NCBI GenBank assembly: GCA_035637315.1
Contig: DASPXK010000199.1
Coordinates: 1-7,524, forward strand
Direction: 5' to 3'
DNA: 7,524 nucleotides
DNA from: DASPXK01 sp035637315
GTDB lineage: Bacteria; Chloroflexota; UBA6077; JACCZL01
The number at the start of each line of letters is the position of its first letter. Within the stretch, counting starts at the first letter, position 1. A program made the position numbers and the translations under genes. The notes under the pieces are model-generated. The model did not search any database, had not been told where the DNA came from, and saw only the letters and a list, made by a program, of their open reading frames with translations. Positions 1-6,466 of the stretch are shown here, one piece after another.

Positions 1-25
1 GGCCGCGCAGCTTCTGCTCATCCAT
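1..25 (-). CDS. possible 5' end of a minus-strand gene leaving the window
   Basis: An ATG on the minus strand at 25-23 opens a frame reading MDEQKLRG to the window edge. It lies 42 bases past the stop of the DedA gene on the same strand. A GGGGGC run about 5 bases upstream is a weak ribosome-binding-site candidate. Eight codons cannot identify a product. A second ATG at 21-19 in another frame is an alternative. If real, the gene would be the next member of a dedA operon. The call rests on spacing and strand only. Confidence 0.25.
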
Positions 26-67
26 TGCAAGCCCCCGTGTCTGGCGGAATACCCCCGGGAGCTTCGA

Positions 68-1198
68 TTATGCCGGACGCACCCCCGCCGGGTCGCCCTC
101 TGGCGCCGGGTGGCGCGCCAGCGCTGGGAAAGTGACTCCCAGCACGAGGCCGTACGCCAGGTGGCGGACCAGCTCGCCCACGGCGGGGATCGGGCCGGCC
201 TGGAGCTTGAGCCCGAGTGGCCCGGCCCCAACTGCTGGCAGCACGACCAGCAGCGAGAAGGCCAACGGCAGCAGCGCAAAGACCGCGCCGCGCAGCCAGC
301 TCGGGCCGGGCAGCGCCTTGGCCGGCCCGAGCCCATAAACCGCTCCCCACAGCGTCGGCAGGATCAGAAACGACGGCGACAGCGTGATCAACAAGCTCGG
401 CGCGGTCGCCCGGCCGAGCAGGCCGGACGCCCGCAGCGCTTCGGCCGGCTCGCGGTACGAGATCAGCCCCAGGGCGGTGATCAGCACGTTGGCCAGCAGG
501 GTCGACTCCACCGCTCCGAGCAGGCCGGCTAGCAGCCCGGCCCACAGTCGGTCGAGCATGGACTGGGGGACCGTCGGCTCGGCCGTCCGACCGCGCGCCG
601 CGCGCACGGTCCAGACGCCGAGCGCGATCAGGATGGCGGCCGAGGCCAGCAGCTCGGCCGGCAGGTGCAGGCTGGCCGCGACTGCCAGGACCGGCGGCCC
701 GAACACATAGCCCAGCATCACGAACGCCAGCAGGTGCACGAAGCCGCCCAGGGCGAGGGCTGGCGCGAAGTAGCGATACGGAAAGCCGAGTACCCCCGCG
801 GCCACGGCGGTGAAGATGCAGAAGCCGGGCACCAGCCGGCCGAGCACGATGGCCCGCGCACCGCGCCGTCGCAGGGCCGCCGCGGCCGCGTCGAGCCGCT
901 GCGGGGAGGCGCCAACGTAGCCGCCGAGGCGATAGGCCAGTGGATGCCCGGCCCAGGCCGAGACCCAGTACAGGACGGTCCCGCCAAGCACGGTCGCCAG
1001 CTCCAGTACCGCAAGCGCCTCGAGCAGCCTTAGCCTGCCCTCGGCCGCCCGCACGCCCACCAGGACCATGAGCAGATCGCCCGGGATGATCGGCGGGACG
1101 CCCGACTCTTCGAGGAACAGGAGCACGAAGGCGACGAGCTGGCCATGCTCGTCGAGCAGCCGCCAGATCGTCGCGGTAAGGTCAACCCACCAGGTCAT
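68..1198 (-). CDS. DedA-family membrane protein with extra C-terminal membrane domain
   Basis: The 376-residue protein is predicted to be integral to the cytoplasmic membrane. Residues 1 to about 200 look like the DedA/SNARE-associated family, linked in other bacteria to undecaprenyl-phosphate or lipid recycling and proton-motive-force homeostasis. Visible hallmarks are the acidic FLEESGVPPIIPGD segment (E30/E31, P39-G40-D41), the re-entrant region, and GRLVPGF at 120-126 followed by GFPYRYF near 138-144. The usual family motif is R-x-x-P-x-x-x-R-like, as in RFIPGVR; here R121 is kept but the second arginine position reads C127. Usual DedA proteins are about 200-220 residues. This one continues with a charged linker (about 198-215) and roughly four more hydrophobic segments (about 216-246, 266-291, 302-324, 341-361) of unrecognised family. 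The ATG at 1198 gives a normal DedA N-terminus, but no Shine-Dalgarno precedes it; a heptamer repeat runs almost to the start. It lies 150 bases downstream of purH on the same strand. DedA assignment is firm, substrate unknown. Confidence 0.87.
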   Translation of the reverse strand: MTWWVDLTATIWRLLDEHGQLVAFVLLFLEESGVPPIIPGDLLMVLVGVRAAEGRLRLLEALAVLELATVLGGTVLYWVSAWAGHPLAYRLGGYVGASPQRLDAAAAALRRRGARAIVLGRLVPGFCIFTAVAAGVLGFPYRYFAPALALGGFVHLLAFVMLGYVFGPPVLAVAASLHLPAELLASAAILIALGVWTVRAARGRTAEPTVPQSMLDRLWAGLLAGLLGAVESTLLANVLITALGLISYREPAEALRASGLLGRATAPSLLITLSPSFLILPTLWGAVYGLGPAKALPGPSWLRGAVFALLPLAFSLLVVLPAVGAGPLGLKLQAGPIPAVGELVRHLAYGLVLGVTFPALARHPAPEGDPAGVRPA

Positions 1199-1199
1199 C

Positions 1200-1248
1200 G
1201 CGAGCCGTCAGCCTTCAGCAGTCAGCCTTCAGCAATTAGCCCTCAGCC
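1200..1248 (-). repeat. heptamer tandem repeat, about 7 units
   Basis: Read on the minus strand the segment divides into units of seven: GGCTGAG, GGCTAAT, TGCTGAA, GGCTGAC, TGCTGAA, GGCTGAC, GGCTCGC. On the plus strand the 14-base unit GTCAGCCTTCAGCA occurs exactly twice (1207-1220, 1221-1234) followed by a diverged third copy. The array ends one or two bases before the DedA start codon, so it occupies the place of that gene's leader and ribosome-binding site. Heptameric repeats of this sort are known from cyanobacterial and other genomes; copy number is often variable between strains. Confidence 0.75.
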
Positions 1249-1300
1249 CCCCGCAAAGCGCCTTGTCCTCTCCCCGGGACAGACGGCTGATTCGCGTCCT

Positions 1301-1336
1301 CCCCCTTCCCTTTAGGGAAGGGGGCTGGGGGGTTAG
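1301..1336 (-). terminator. hairpin repeat downstream of purH
   Basis: A perfect 10-base-pair stem (CCCCCTTCCC at 1301-1310, its complement at 1315-1324) closes on a TTTA loop. On the minus strand it begins 25 bases after the purH stop. It is flanked by CTGGGGGGTTAGG (1325-1337). No T-tract follows on the minus strand, so it is not a textbook intrinsic terminator, although the stem could end or stabilise the purH transcript. Its composition resembles dispersed C-rich intergenic repeats of high-GC genomes and the hairpin near 7020-7075. Confidence 0.55.
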
Positions 1337-1348
1337 GTCCGCCTCACG

Positions 1349-2896
1349 TCAGTGCTTGAAGTGGCGCTGGTGGGTGAAGATCATCGCCATGTGGTGGCGG
1401 TTGGCTACCCTGATGACTTCCTGGTCGCGGATCGAGCCGCCCGGCTGGATGACCGCCGTCACCCCGGCGTCGGCGGCCCGCTCGACGCCGTCAGGGAAAG
1501 GAAAGAACGCGTCGGACGCCATCACGCTGCCGACCGAACGATCGCCGGCCTTGCGGCAGGCGATGTCGACCGCGTCTACCCGGCTGGGCTGGCCGGCCCC
1601 CACGCCCACGAGCTGGAGGCCCTTGGTCAGGACGATGCCGTTCGAATGGACGTGTTTGACCGCTCGCCAGGCGAACAGCAGGCTGGTCAGCTCGGAGAGG
1701 GTGGGCGGGCGAACGGTGACCACGTCGCGAGTCAGCACGTGCTCTGGCAGCGCGTCCCGCGTCTGGACTAGGAAGCCGCCCACCACGCGCTTGTAATCGA
1801 CGTCGCCCGCCTCGACCTCGCCGGGCCGCTCCGGCTGGTAGCCGGTCGCCATCACCCGCAGGTCCCGCTTCTTCTGGAGCAGCGCCAGCCCCTCGGGCGA
1901 GTAGTCTGGGGCGATGATGTCCTCGAAGAACACCTCCGAGATCTCGCGCGCGGTCTCCTCGTCGACCGTGCGGTTGGTGCCGATCGCCCCGCCAAACGCC
2001 GACTGCGGGTCGCCCGCCAGGGCGCGCCGGTACGTCTCCGCCAGGTCATCGCCGCAGCTCAGCCCGCATGGGTTACCGTGCTTGACGATCGCGACGGTGG
2101 GCGCCGAAAAGTCAGCCACGATCCGCCAGGCCGCGTCGAGATCATAGGTGTTGTTGAACGACAGCTGCTTGCCGTGCAGCTGGCGGGCGCTGACCACCCC
2201 GCGTGGCAGCGGGCGGGTGTTGCTGTCGGCGTAAAACGCCGCCAACTGGTGCGGGTTCTCGCCGTACCGTAGCTCGGCGATCTTGCCGAGCGCCAGCGTT
2301 AGCTCCTGGGGAAACAGCTCGTCCGCGGTCCGAAGGTAGCCGGCGATGTGCGTGTCGTAGACGGCGCAGTGCTGGAACGCCTTGGCTGCCAGTCGGCGCC
2401 GGATGCCCTGGCTCACGCCGCTCTCGTCACGCAGCTCGTCCAGGACCGTCGAATAGTCGGCCGGGTCGCAGACCGGCACGACGTGGGCGAAGTTCTTGGC
2501 CGCCGCCCGCAGCAGCGTCACTCCGCCGACGTCGATGTTCTCGAGGGCGGGACCAAGGTCCATGTTCGAGCGCCGGGCCGCCTCACGGAATGGGTAGAGG
2601 TTGGCCGCGACCAGGTCGATCGGCGCCGCCCCCACGCGGGCCAGCTCCTCGGCGTGCTCGGCGTCGCCTCGCAGGGCGAGGATGCCCCCGTAGATCAGCG
2701 GGTGCAGGGTCTTGACGCGACCGCCCAGGATCTCCGGGAAGTTGGTTAGCTCCTGGACACCCTTGACGTCGACGATGGATTCGCGAAGCAGCGCCTCCGT
2801 TCCGCCGGTCGAGTACAGCTCCACGCCCCGGTCGACGAGGCCTCGAGCGAAGTCGACCACCCCGGTCTTGTCGAATACGCTAATGAGCGCGCGCAT
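1349..2896 (-). CDS. purH: bifunctional AICAR transformylase / IMP cyclohydrolase PurH
   Basis: PurH catalyses the last two steps of purine synthesis in the cytoplasm: formylation of AICAR with 10-formyl-tetrahydrofolate to FAICAR, then ring closure to IMP. From the ATG at 2896 it has 515 residues, the normal length. The N-terminal methylglyoxal-synthase-like cyclohydrolase domain (about 1-195) shows RALISVFDKTG, STGGT (29-33) and GGRVKTLHP (58-66). The transformylase domain shows LRYGENPHQ (209-217), KQLSFNNTYD, the catalytic KHGNPCG (K272, H273), SAFGGAIG, HSNGIVL and the C-terminal QPGGSIRDQE and RHF-H ending. A GTG two codons upstream (2902) is possible. The ATG is preferred because GAGGTGA, a seven-base match to the anti-Shine-Dalgarno, has its GAGG core five bases ahead, and the protein then begins as relatives do. 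Divergent from nadE across 86 bases. All key residues are present, so it should be active. Confidence 0.97.
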   Translation of the reverse strand: MRALISVFDKTGVVDFARGLVDRGVELYSTGGTEALLRESIVDVKGVQELTNFPEILGGRVKTLHPLIYGGILALRGDAEHAEELARVGAAPIDLVAANLYPFREAARRSNMDLGPALENIDVGGVTLLRAAAKNFAHVVPVCDPADYSTVLDELRDESGVSQGIRRRLAAKAFQHCAVYDTHIAGYLRTADELFPQELTLALGKIAELRYGENPHQLAAFYADSNTRPLPRGVVSARQLHGKQLSFNNTYDLDAAWRIVADFSAPTVAIVKHGNPCGLSCGDDLAETYRRALAGDPQSAFGGAIGTNRTVDEETAREISEVFFEDIIAPDYSPEGLALLQKKRDLRVMATGYQPERPGEVEAGDVDYKRVVGGFLVQTRDALPEHVLTRDVVTVRPPTLSELTSLLFAWRAVKHVHSNGIVLTKGLQLVGVGAGQPSRVDAVDIACRKAGDRSVGSVMASDAFFPFPDGVERAADAGVTAVIQPGGSIRDQEVIRVANRHHMAMIFTHQRHFKH

Positions 2897-2905
2897 CCTC
2901 ACCTC
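2897..2905 (-). promoter_or_regulatory. purH ribosome-binding site
   Basis: On the minus strand GAGGTGAGG directly precedes the ATG at 2896. GAGGTGA (2905 to 2899) matches the extended anti-Shine-Dalgarno complement, and the GAGG core is five bases from the ATG. The alternative GTG at 2902 lies inside this element, which argues for the ATG. Confidence 0.6.
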
Positions 2906-2952
2906 AGCCGCGCCACTCGCTCCTGGGCGGGCCCGCTTATGTGTATCGAGGG

Positions 2953-2974
2953 ATTGTAGAGGAAAAGGTACAAT
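2953..2974. promoter_or_regulatory. inverted repeat / overlapping divergent -10 elements of purH and nadE
   Basis: The spacer holds a perfect inverted repeat, ATTGTA (2953-2958), ten A/G-rich bases, TACAAT (2969-2974). On the plus strand TACAAT differs from the consensus -10 TATAAT at one base and ends eight bases before the nadE ATG. On the minus strand the other arm is also TACAAT, about 50 bases ahead of the purH start codon. Neither has a good -35 at the usual spacing. The 22-bp dyad could be a repressor operator, a pair of face-to-face promoters, or both; the sequence alone does not decide. Confidence 0.45.
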
Positions 2975-2982
2975 GTTTGGGG

Positions 2983-4698
2983 ATGCGTCTCGCGCTCGCG
3001 CAGATCAACAGTACGGTCGGCGATCTGGCCGGCAACACGCGCAAGATCCTCGATTGGATCGAGCGGGCCCGTGCGGCCGGCGCAGAGCTGGTCGCGTTCC
3101 CCGAGCTGGCGGTGACCGGCTACCCGCCGGAAGACCTGCTGCTCAAGCCGGACTTCCTGTGCGCCAACCGGGCCTGTCTCGACGAGATCGCGCGGGCCTG
3201 CAGCGGGATCGTCGCGGTCGTCGGCTTTGTAGAGGTTGCTGAGGCGGCCTACAACGCCGCCGCCGTGCTGGCCGGCGCCGAAGTGGTGGCGATCACCAGG
3301 AAGGAGCGCTTGCCCAACTACGGCGTCTTCGACGAGGAGCGCTATTTTCGGACCGGCGGACCGGGTCCGCTGTTTGGGCTCAACGGGGCGCGGTTCGGCG
3401 TCAACATCTGCGAGGACATCTGGTACCCGACCGGTCCGGCCGCCTCTCAGGCCGCGGCCGGCGCGGAGCTGATCGTCAACGTCAACTCCTCGCCGTACCA
3501 TCGCGGCAAGTGGGCCGAGCGCGAGCGCATGCTGGCTACCCGCGCCACCGACAATTCGTTGCTCGTCGCGTATGTCAACATGGTCGGTGGCCAGGACGAG
3601 CTGGTCTTCGATGGCGCGAGCGTGGTGTTCGACGAGCGCGGCCGTTTGGTCGGCCGCGCGAAAAGCTTCGAGGAGGACCTGCTGCTGGTCGACCTGGACC
3701 TGCGGGCCGTCTTCCGGGCCCGCCTGCACGACCCGCGTTGGCGGCACGGTGGGGAGGTGGGCCTGCCGACCATCGCGCTGGATGGCATCCCGCCGGCCGT
3801 CTCCCAGCAGGAGAGGGGGTGTCGGATCGAGTCGCCGCTGGGGAATGCCGAGGAGGTGTACCGGGCGCTCGTGCTGGGGACAGGCGACTACCTGCGTAAG
3901 AACGGCTTCCAGCGCGCCCTGGTCGGCCTGTCGGGCGGTATCGACTCCAGTCTCGTCGCCGCCGTCGCCGTCGACGCGCTCGGGCCTGAGCGTGTCACGG
4001 GCGTCTCGATGCCTTCGCGCTACTCGAGTCCGGGCAGCAAGTCCGACGCGCAGCAGCTAGCCGAGAACCTGGGCATCCGCCTGCTCACCATCCCGATCGA
4101 GCCGGCCTTCAGGGCGTACTGCGAGATGTTGGCCGAGCCGTTCGCCGGCACCGACGAGGGCCTGGCCGAGGAGAATCTCCAGGCCCGCGTTCGGGGCATG
4201 ATCTTGATGGCGCTCTCGAACAAGTTCGGCTGGCTCGTGCTCACCACCGGCAACAAGAGCGAGATGGCCGTCGGCTACGCCACGCTGTACGGCGACATGG
4301 CTGGCGGCTTCGCCGTCATCAAGGACGTGCCCAAGACTCTGGTCTACGAGCTGTGCCGCTGGCGCAACGAGCGCGACGGCAGGCCGACGATCCCGGCCAG
4401 CGTCCTGGACAAGGCGCCCTCCGCCGAGCTGCGTCCCGACCAGAAGGACGAAGATAGCCTGCCGCCCTACGCCGTCCTCGATCCGATCCTCGAGCAGTAC
4501 GTGGAGGAGGACCGCGCCGCGGACGAGATCATCGCCCAGGGGTTCGACCCCCAGACGGTGACGCGCGTGATCCGCATGGTCGACCTGGCAGAGTACAAGC
4601 GCCGCCAGGCCCCGCCGGGCGTCAAGATCACCCCCCGCGCGTTCGGCCGCGATCGTCGCCTGCCGATTACCAACCAGTGGCGCGGGGGTGACCGGTAG
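2983..4698 (+). CDS. nadE: glutamine-dependent NAD+ synthetase NadE
   Basis: This cytoplasmic enzyme makes NAD+ from nicotinic acid adenine dinucleotide and ATP using ammonia released from glutamine. The 571-residue protein is the two-domain form. The N-terminal nitrilase-type glutaminase (about 1-270) has the catalytic triad in recognisable motifs: E41 in FPELAVTGY, K107 in the KERLPNYGVFDE segment, and C143 in NICEDIW. The C-terminal synthetase domain has the ATP pyrophosphatase loop SGGIDSS (317-323), ENLQARVRG (398-406), TTGNKSE (421-427), YGDMAGGF (436-443) and the KAPSAELRPDQ-DEDSLPPY loop (477-496). Start: an in-frame GTG at 2941 would add 14 atypical residues; the ATG at 2983 gives MRLALAQIN, as relatives begin. 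No close Shine-Dalgarno precedes that ATG (GAGGAAAAGG at 2959-2968 is 14 bases off), while a -10-like TACAAT does, suggesting a leaderless mRNA. It converges on the LysM gene; its TAG stop lies in a repeat arm. Confidence 0.97.
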   Translation: MRLALAQINSTVGDLAGNTRKILDWIERARAAGAELVAFPELAVTGYPPEDLLLKPDFLCANRACLDEIARACSGIVAVVGFVEVAEAAYNAAAVLAGAEVVAITRKERLPNYGVFDEERYFRTGGPGPLFGLNGARFGVNICEDIWYPTGPAASQAAAGAELIVNVNSSPYHRGKWAERERMLATRATDNSLLVAYVNMVGGQDELVFDGASVVFDERGRLVGRAKSFEEDLLLVDLDLRAVFRARLHDPRWRHGGEVGLPTIALDGIPPAVSQQERGCRIESPLGNAEEVYRALVLGTGDYLRKNGFQRALVGLSGGIDSSLVAAVAVDALGPERVTGVSMPSRYSSPGSKSDAQQLAENLGIRLLTIPIEPAFRAYCEMLAEPFAGTDEGLAEENLQARVRGMILMALSNKFGWLVLTTGNKSEMAVGYATLYGDMAGGFAVIKDVPKTLVYELCRWRNERDGRPTIPASVLDKAPSAELRPDQKDEDSLPPYAVLDPILEQYVEEDRAADEIIAQGFDPQTVTRVIRMVDLAEYKRRQAPPGVKITPRAFGRDRRLPITNQWRGGDR

Positions 4699-4749
4699 GG
4701 GCGCTGCTTTGCTGCGCCCTCGACGGGCACGGCATGCCGTGGCCCCTAC
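4695..4749. terminator. GTAGGGGC/GCCCCTAC double-hairpin repeat between convergent genes
   Basis: Outer arms GTAGGGGC (4695-4702) and GCCCCTAC (4742-4749) are perfect complements. Between them are two more dyads: GGGCGC/GCGCCC (4699-4704 with 4714-4719) and the perfect palindrome CACGGCATGCCGTG (4728-4741), which with flanking GGGC/GCCC makes a stem with one bulge. The nadE TAG (4696-4698) and the TAG of the opposite gene (4746-4748) both lie in the outer arms. The element fills the whole 47-base spacer and could act as a bidirectional terminator, though no T-tract is present. It looks like a mobile-type dispersed repeat. Confidence 0.55.
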
Positions 4750-6431
4750 GATTTTGGTCCCCAGGTCGCGTGCACTGCGTGGGCAATCGCCGCGATGGTC
4801 TCGCTGGCCGCGTCGCCGTCTGAGATGCCCTCGGTGAAAACCGCCAGCACGTACGCGCTCTGCCCCTGGTAGACGATCCCGACGTCGTTGGTGACACCAG
4901 GGAACCAGCCGCTCTTGTGGGCTAGTCTGGCGCCAGAGGGCAAGCCGCGACGGAGTTTCGAGCTGTCGCCAGCCTGATAGAGCAGGTTCCGGATCTCACG
5001 ACTTGCCGAGGGGCTGACCAGCTGATCGGCGGCAAGCAGCTCGAGCAGATGGGCCATGTCGGCCGGGCTGGATTGGTTGAGGCTGGCGGCGCTCGGGTGA
5101 CTGGCCCCGAAATGATTGCTGAGCCGAGTCCTGGCCAGACCCAGAGCTGACATGGCGTCGTTCACGTTGTTCAGCCCGTACAGGTCTAACAGGCGGTTGG
5201 CGGCATCGTTGTCGCTGCTGGCGATCATGCGCTGCAGGTCGAACTTGACCACGTCGGTCAACGGCCGGGTGCCGGCCTCCGCCTCACGGTACGACTCTAC
5301 CAGGATCGCCAACTTGTCCACGCTCGCAGCGGGGAAGGCCTGGTCGGCGGCGATCGACAGCCGCTGTCCGCTGACCAGGTCACGCCCGGCTACGCCGACC
5401 CGACCGGCGGAGGACATCCCACCTCCGACGCCGCGCGCGGCCGCCATCACCCGCTCGGCGAGCGCGACCGCGGTGGGGCCAGTCGGCGCCCGATCGGGCC
5501 GCTGGAGCTCGGCGCGCAGCGCCAGGACGGCTCTAACTGCCTGGTCGGTCGCCGGCCGGATTCCGTCGCTCTCGATGCTGCCGGGGCCCTGAATGAAGGC
5601 CGCCAGGGCCTTCGACTCGTCGGCGGCCCAGCGGAGCAGCGAGCCGATATAGGCCACACCTGCTTCGGCGTTGTCCTCGATCTTGTTACGGTCCAGCGGC
5701 CGCCGAACGAGCGCGCGCTGGACGTACTCGAACGTGCCCGGGGTGACCTGCAGCAGGCCGAGCGCATGGGAGCGGCTCAGGGCTAGTGGCTTGCCACCGC
5801 TCTCGAGCCAGGCCATCGCCTTGACCAGGGTGGGGTCGACGCCGTACTGCTCCGACAGGCGCTGGAGGAGGGCCGTAGGCGCGTCGTCGGGCGGGGTGGT
5901 CGGCGAGGCCGGGATCGGGGAAGAGGGCTTCGGCGGGACGGGCGATGGGGATGGGCTGGGCGATGGCCTGATGGGCGTCGCGCTCGCCGGCAGCGCGATG
6001 TGCTGGCGAACGTACAGCTGGTTGGGGTCGGCGAGCTGGTTCGCATCGATGAGCGCACGGAGACTGACCCCGAAGGCTCGTGCAATCGCCGATAGCGTGT
6101 CGCCGGGCCGAACGACGTACTCGTTCGGAGGCACACCGGCCGCCTCGCGGGCAGGCGACGGGGCGTCTGGCGAGGGTGAGGTCAAGGCGCGCAGTTTGAG
6201 TACCTGGCCGACACTGAGCGCGTCGGGGTCAGCCAGGTCGTTGAGCGCGATGAGCTGGTCGAGCGAAATGCCGTGGGCGCGGCTGATCTCGCTCAGAGTC
6301 TCACCGGGCTCCACGATGTGTTCGGAGTCGGCGTCGACCGCCGCCACCGTCGAGCGGCCGCTGACGAGGCTGGCTGTAACCAGCACGAGGAGCGCCAGGC
6401 GCACGAATCGACGAGGCACGGATACGCTCAC
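4746..6431 (-). CDS. exported LysM-LysM-lytic transglycosylase-serine hydrolase fusion
   Basis: The 561-residue protein is predicted to be secreted and to act on peptidoglycan. A signal peptide (basic RRFVR at 7-11, hydrophobic about 12-25, no lipobox) is followed by two LysM domains that bind glycan chains (about 37-81 and 104-148, each with PG-TLS-I) and a Pro/Ser linker (154-182). The transglycosylase domain (about 186-305) has WLESGG with the catalytic glutamate E210, GLLQVTP (225-231) and AAFIQGPGSI (277-286). The C-terminal domain (about 325-561) has the class A beta-lactamase/PBP fold: S370-V-D-K373 (SxxK), S406-D-N408 (SDN) and K506-S-G508 (KTG-like), then GVTNDVGIV. No glutamate is seen in the omega-loop region (about 430-462), which argues for a peptidase or binding role rather than penicillin hydrolysis. 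The GTG at 6431 is chosen: GAGGGG lies two bases upstream and the ATG overlapping it is stopped at once by TGA. Divergent from the receiver gene. Domain calls are firm, activity inferred. Confidence 0.9.
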   Translation of the reverse strand: MSVSVPRRFVRLALLVLVTASLVSGRSTVAAVDADSEHIVEPGETLSEISRAHGISLDQLIALNDLADPDALSVGQVLKLRALTSPSPDAPSPAREAAGVPPNEYVVRPGDTLSAIARAFGVSLRALIDANQLADPNQLYVRQHIALPASATPIRPSPSPSPSPVPPKPSSPIPASPTTPPDDAPTALLQRLSEQYGVDPTLVKAMAWLESGGKPLALSRSHALGLLQVTPGTFEYVQRALVRRPLDRNKIEDNAEAGVAYIGSLLRWAADESKALAAFIQGPGSIESDGIRPATDQAVRAVLALRAELQRPDRAPTGPTAVALAERVMAAARGVGGGMSSAGRVGVAGRDLVSGQRLSIAADQAFPAASVDKLAILVESYREAEAGTRPLTDVVKFDLQRMIASSDNDAANRLLDLYGLNNVNDAMSALGLARTRLSNHFGASHPSAASLNQSSPADMAHLLELLAADQLVSPSASREIRNLLYQAGDSSKLRRGLPSGARLAHKSGWFPGVTNDVGIVYQGQSAYVLAVFTEGISDGDAASETIAAIAHAVHATWGPKS

Positions 6432-6449
6432 ATCCCCTCGTGAGTGGCG

Positions 6450-6455
6450 AGTCTA
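6450..6455 (-). promoter_or_regulatory. candidate -10 for the LysM fusion gene
   Basis: On the minus strand TAGACT (6455 to 6450) fits the TAnnnT pattern and lies about 18 bases ahead of the GTG start. No convincing -35 is seen; the nearest ATCAC repeat begins about 11 bases upstream of it, where an activator overlapping the -35 would sit. This is inference from position and pattern only. Confidence 0.25.
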
Positions 6456-6466
6456 CGGTCTGACCG

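Noticed and set aside
18..545. 175-residue minus-strand frame overlapping the DedA gene
   Set aside because: Same-strand alternate frame of the DedA coding region, Arg/Pro/Gly-rich without similarity to a family.
1068..1796. 242-residue open frame on the plus strand spanning the purH-dedA spacer
   Set aside because: It overlaps two well-supported minus-strand genes and crosses the repeat spacer; composition is of shadow type.
2899..3747. 282-residue open frame on the minus strand
   Set aside because: It lies antisense to nadE, has no family motifs, and is explained by high-GC codon bias leaving the opposite frame open.
4746..5470. Antibiotic-resistance beta-lactamase
   Set aside because: The fold and SxxK/SDN/KSG motifs are present, but the deacylating glutamate is not seen and the domain is fused to wall-binding and wall-cutting domains.
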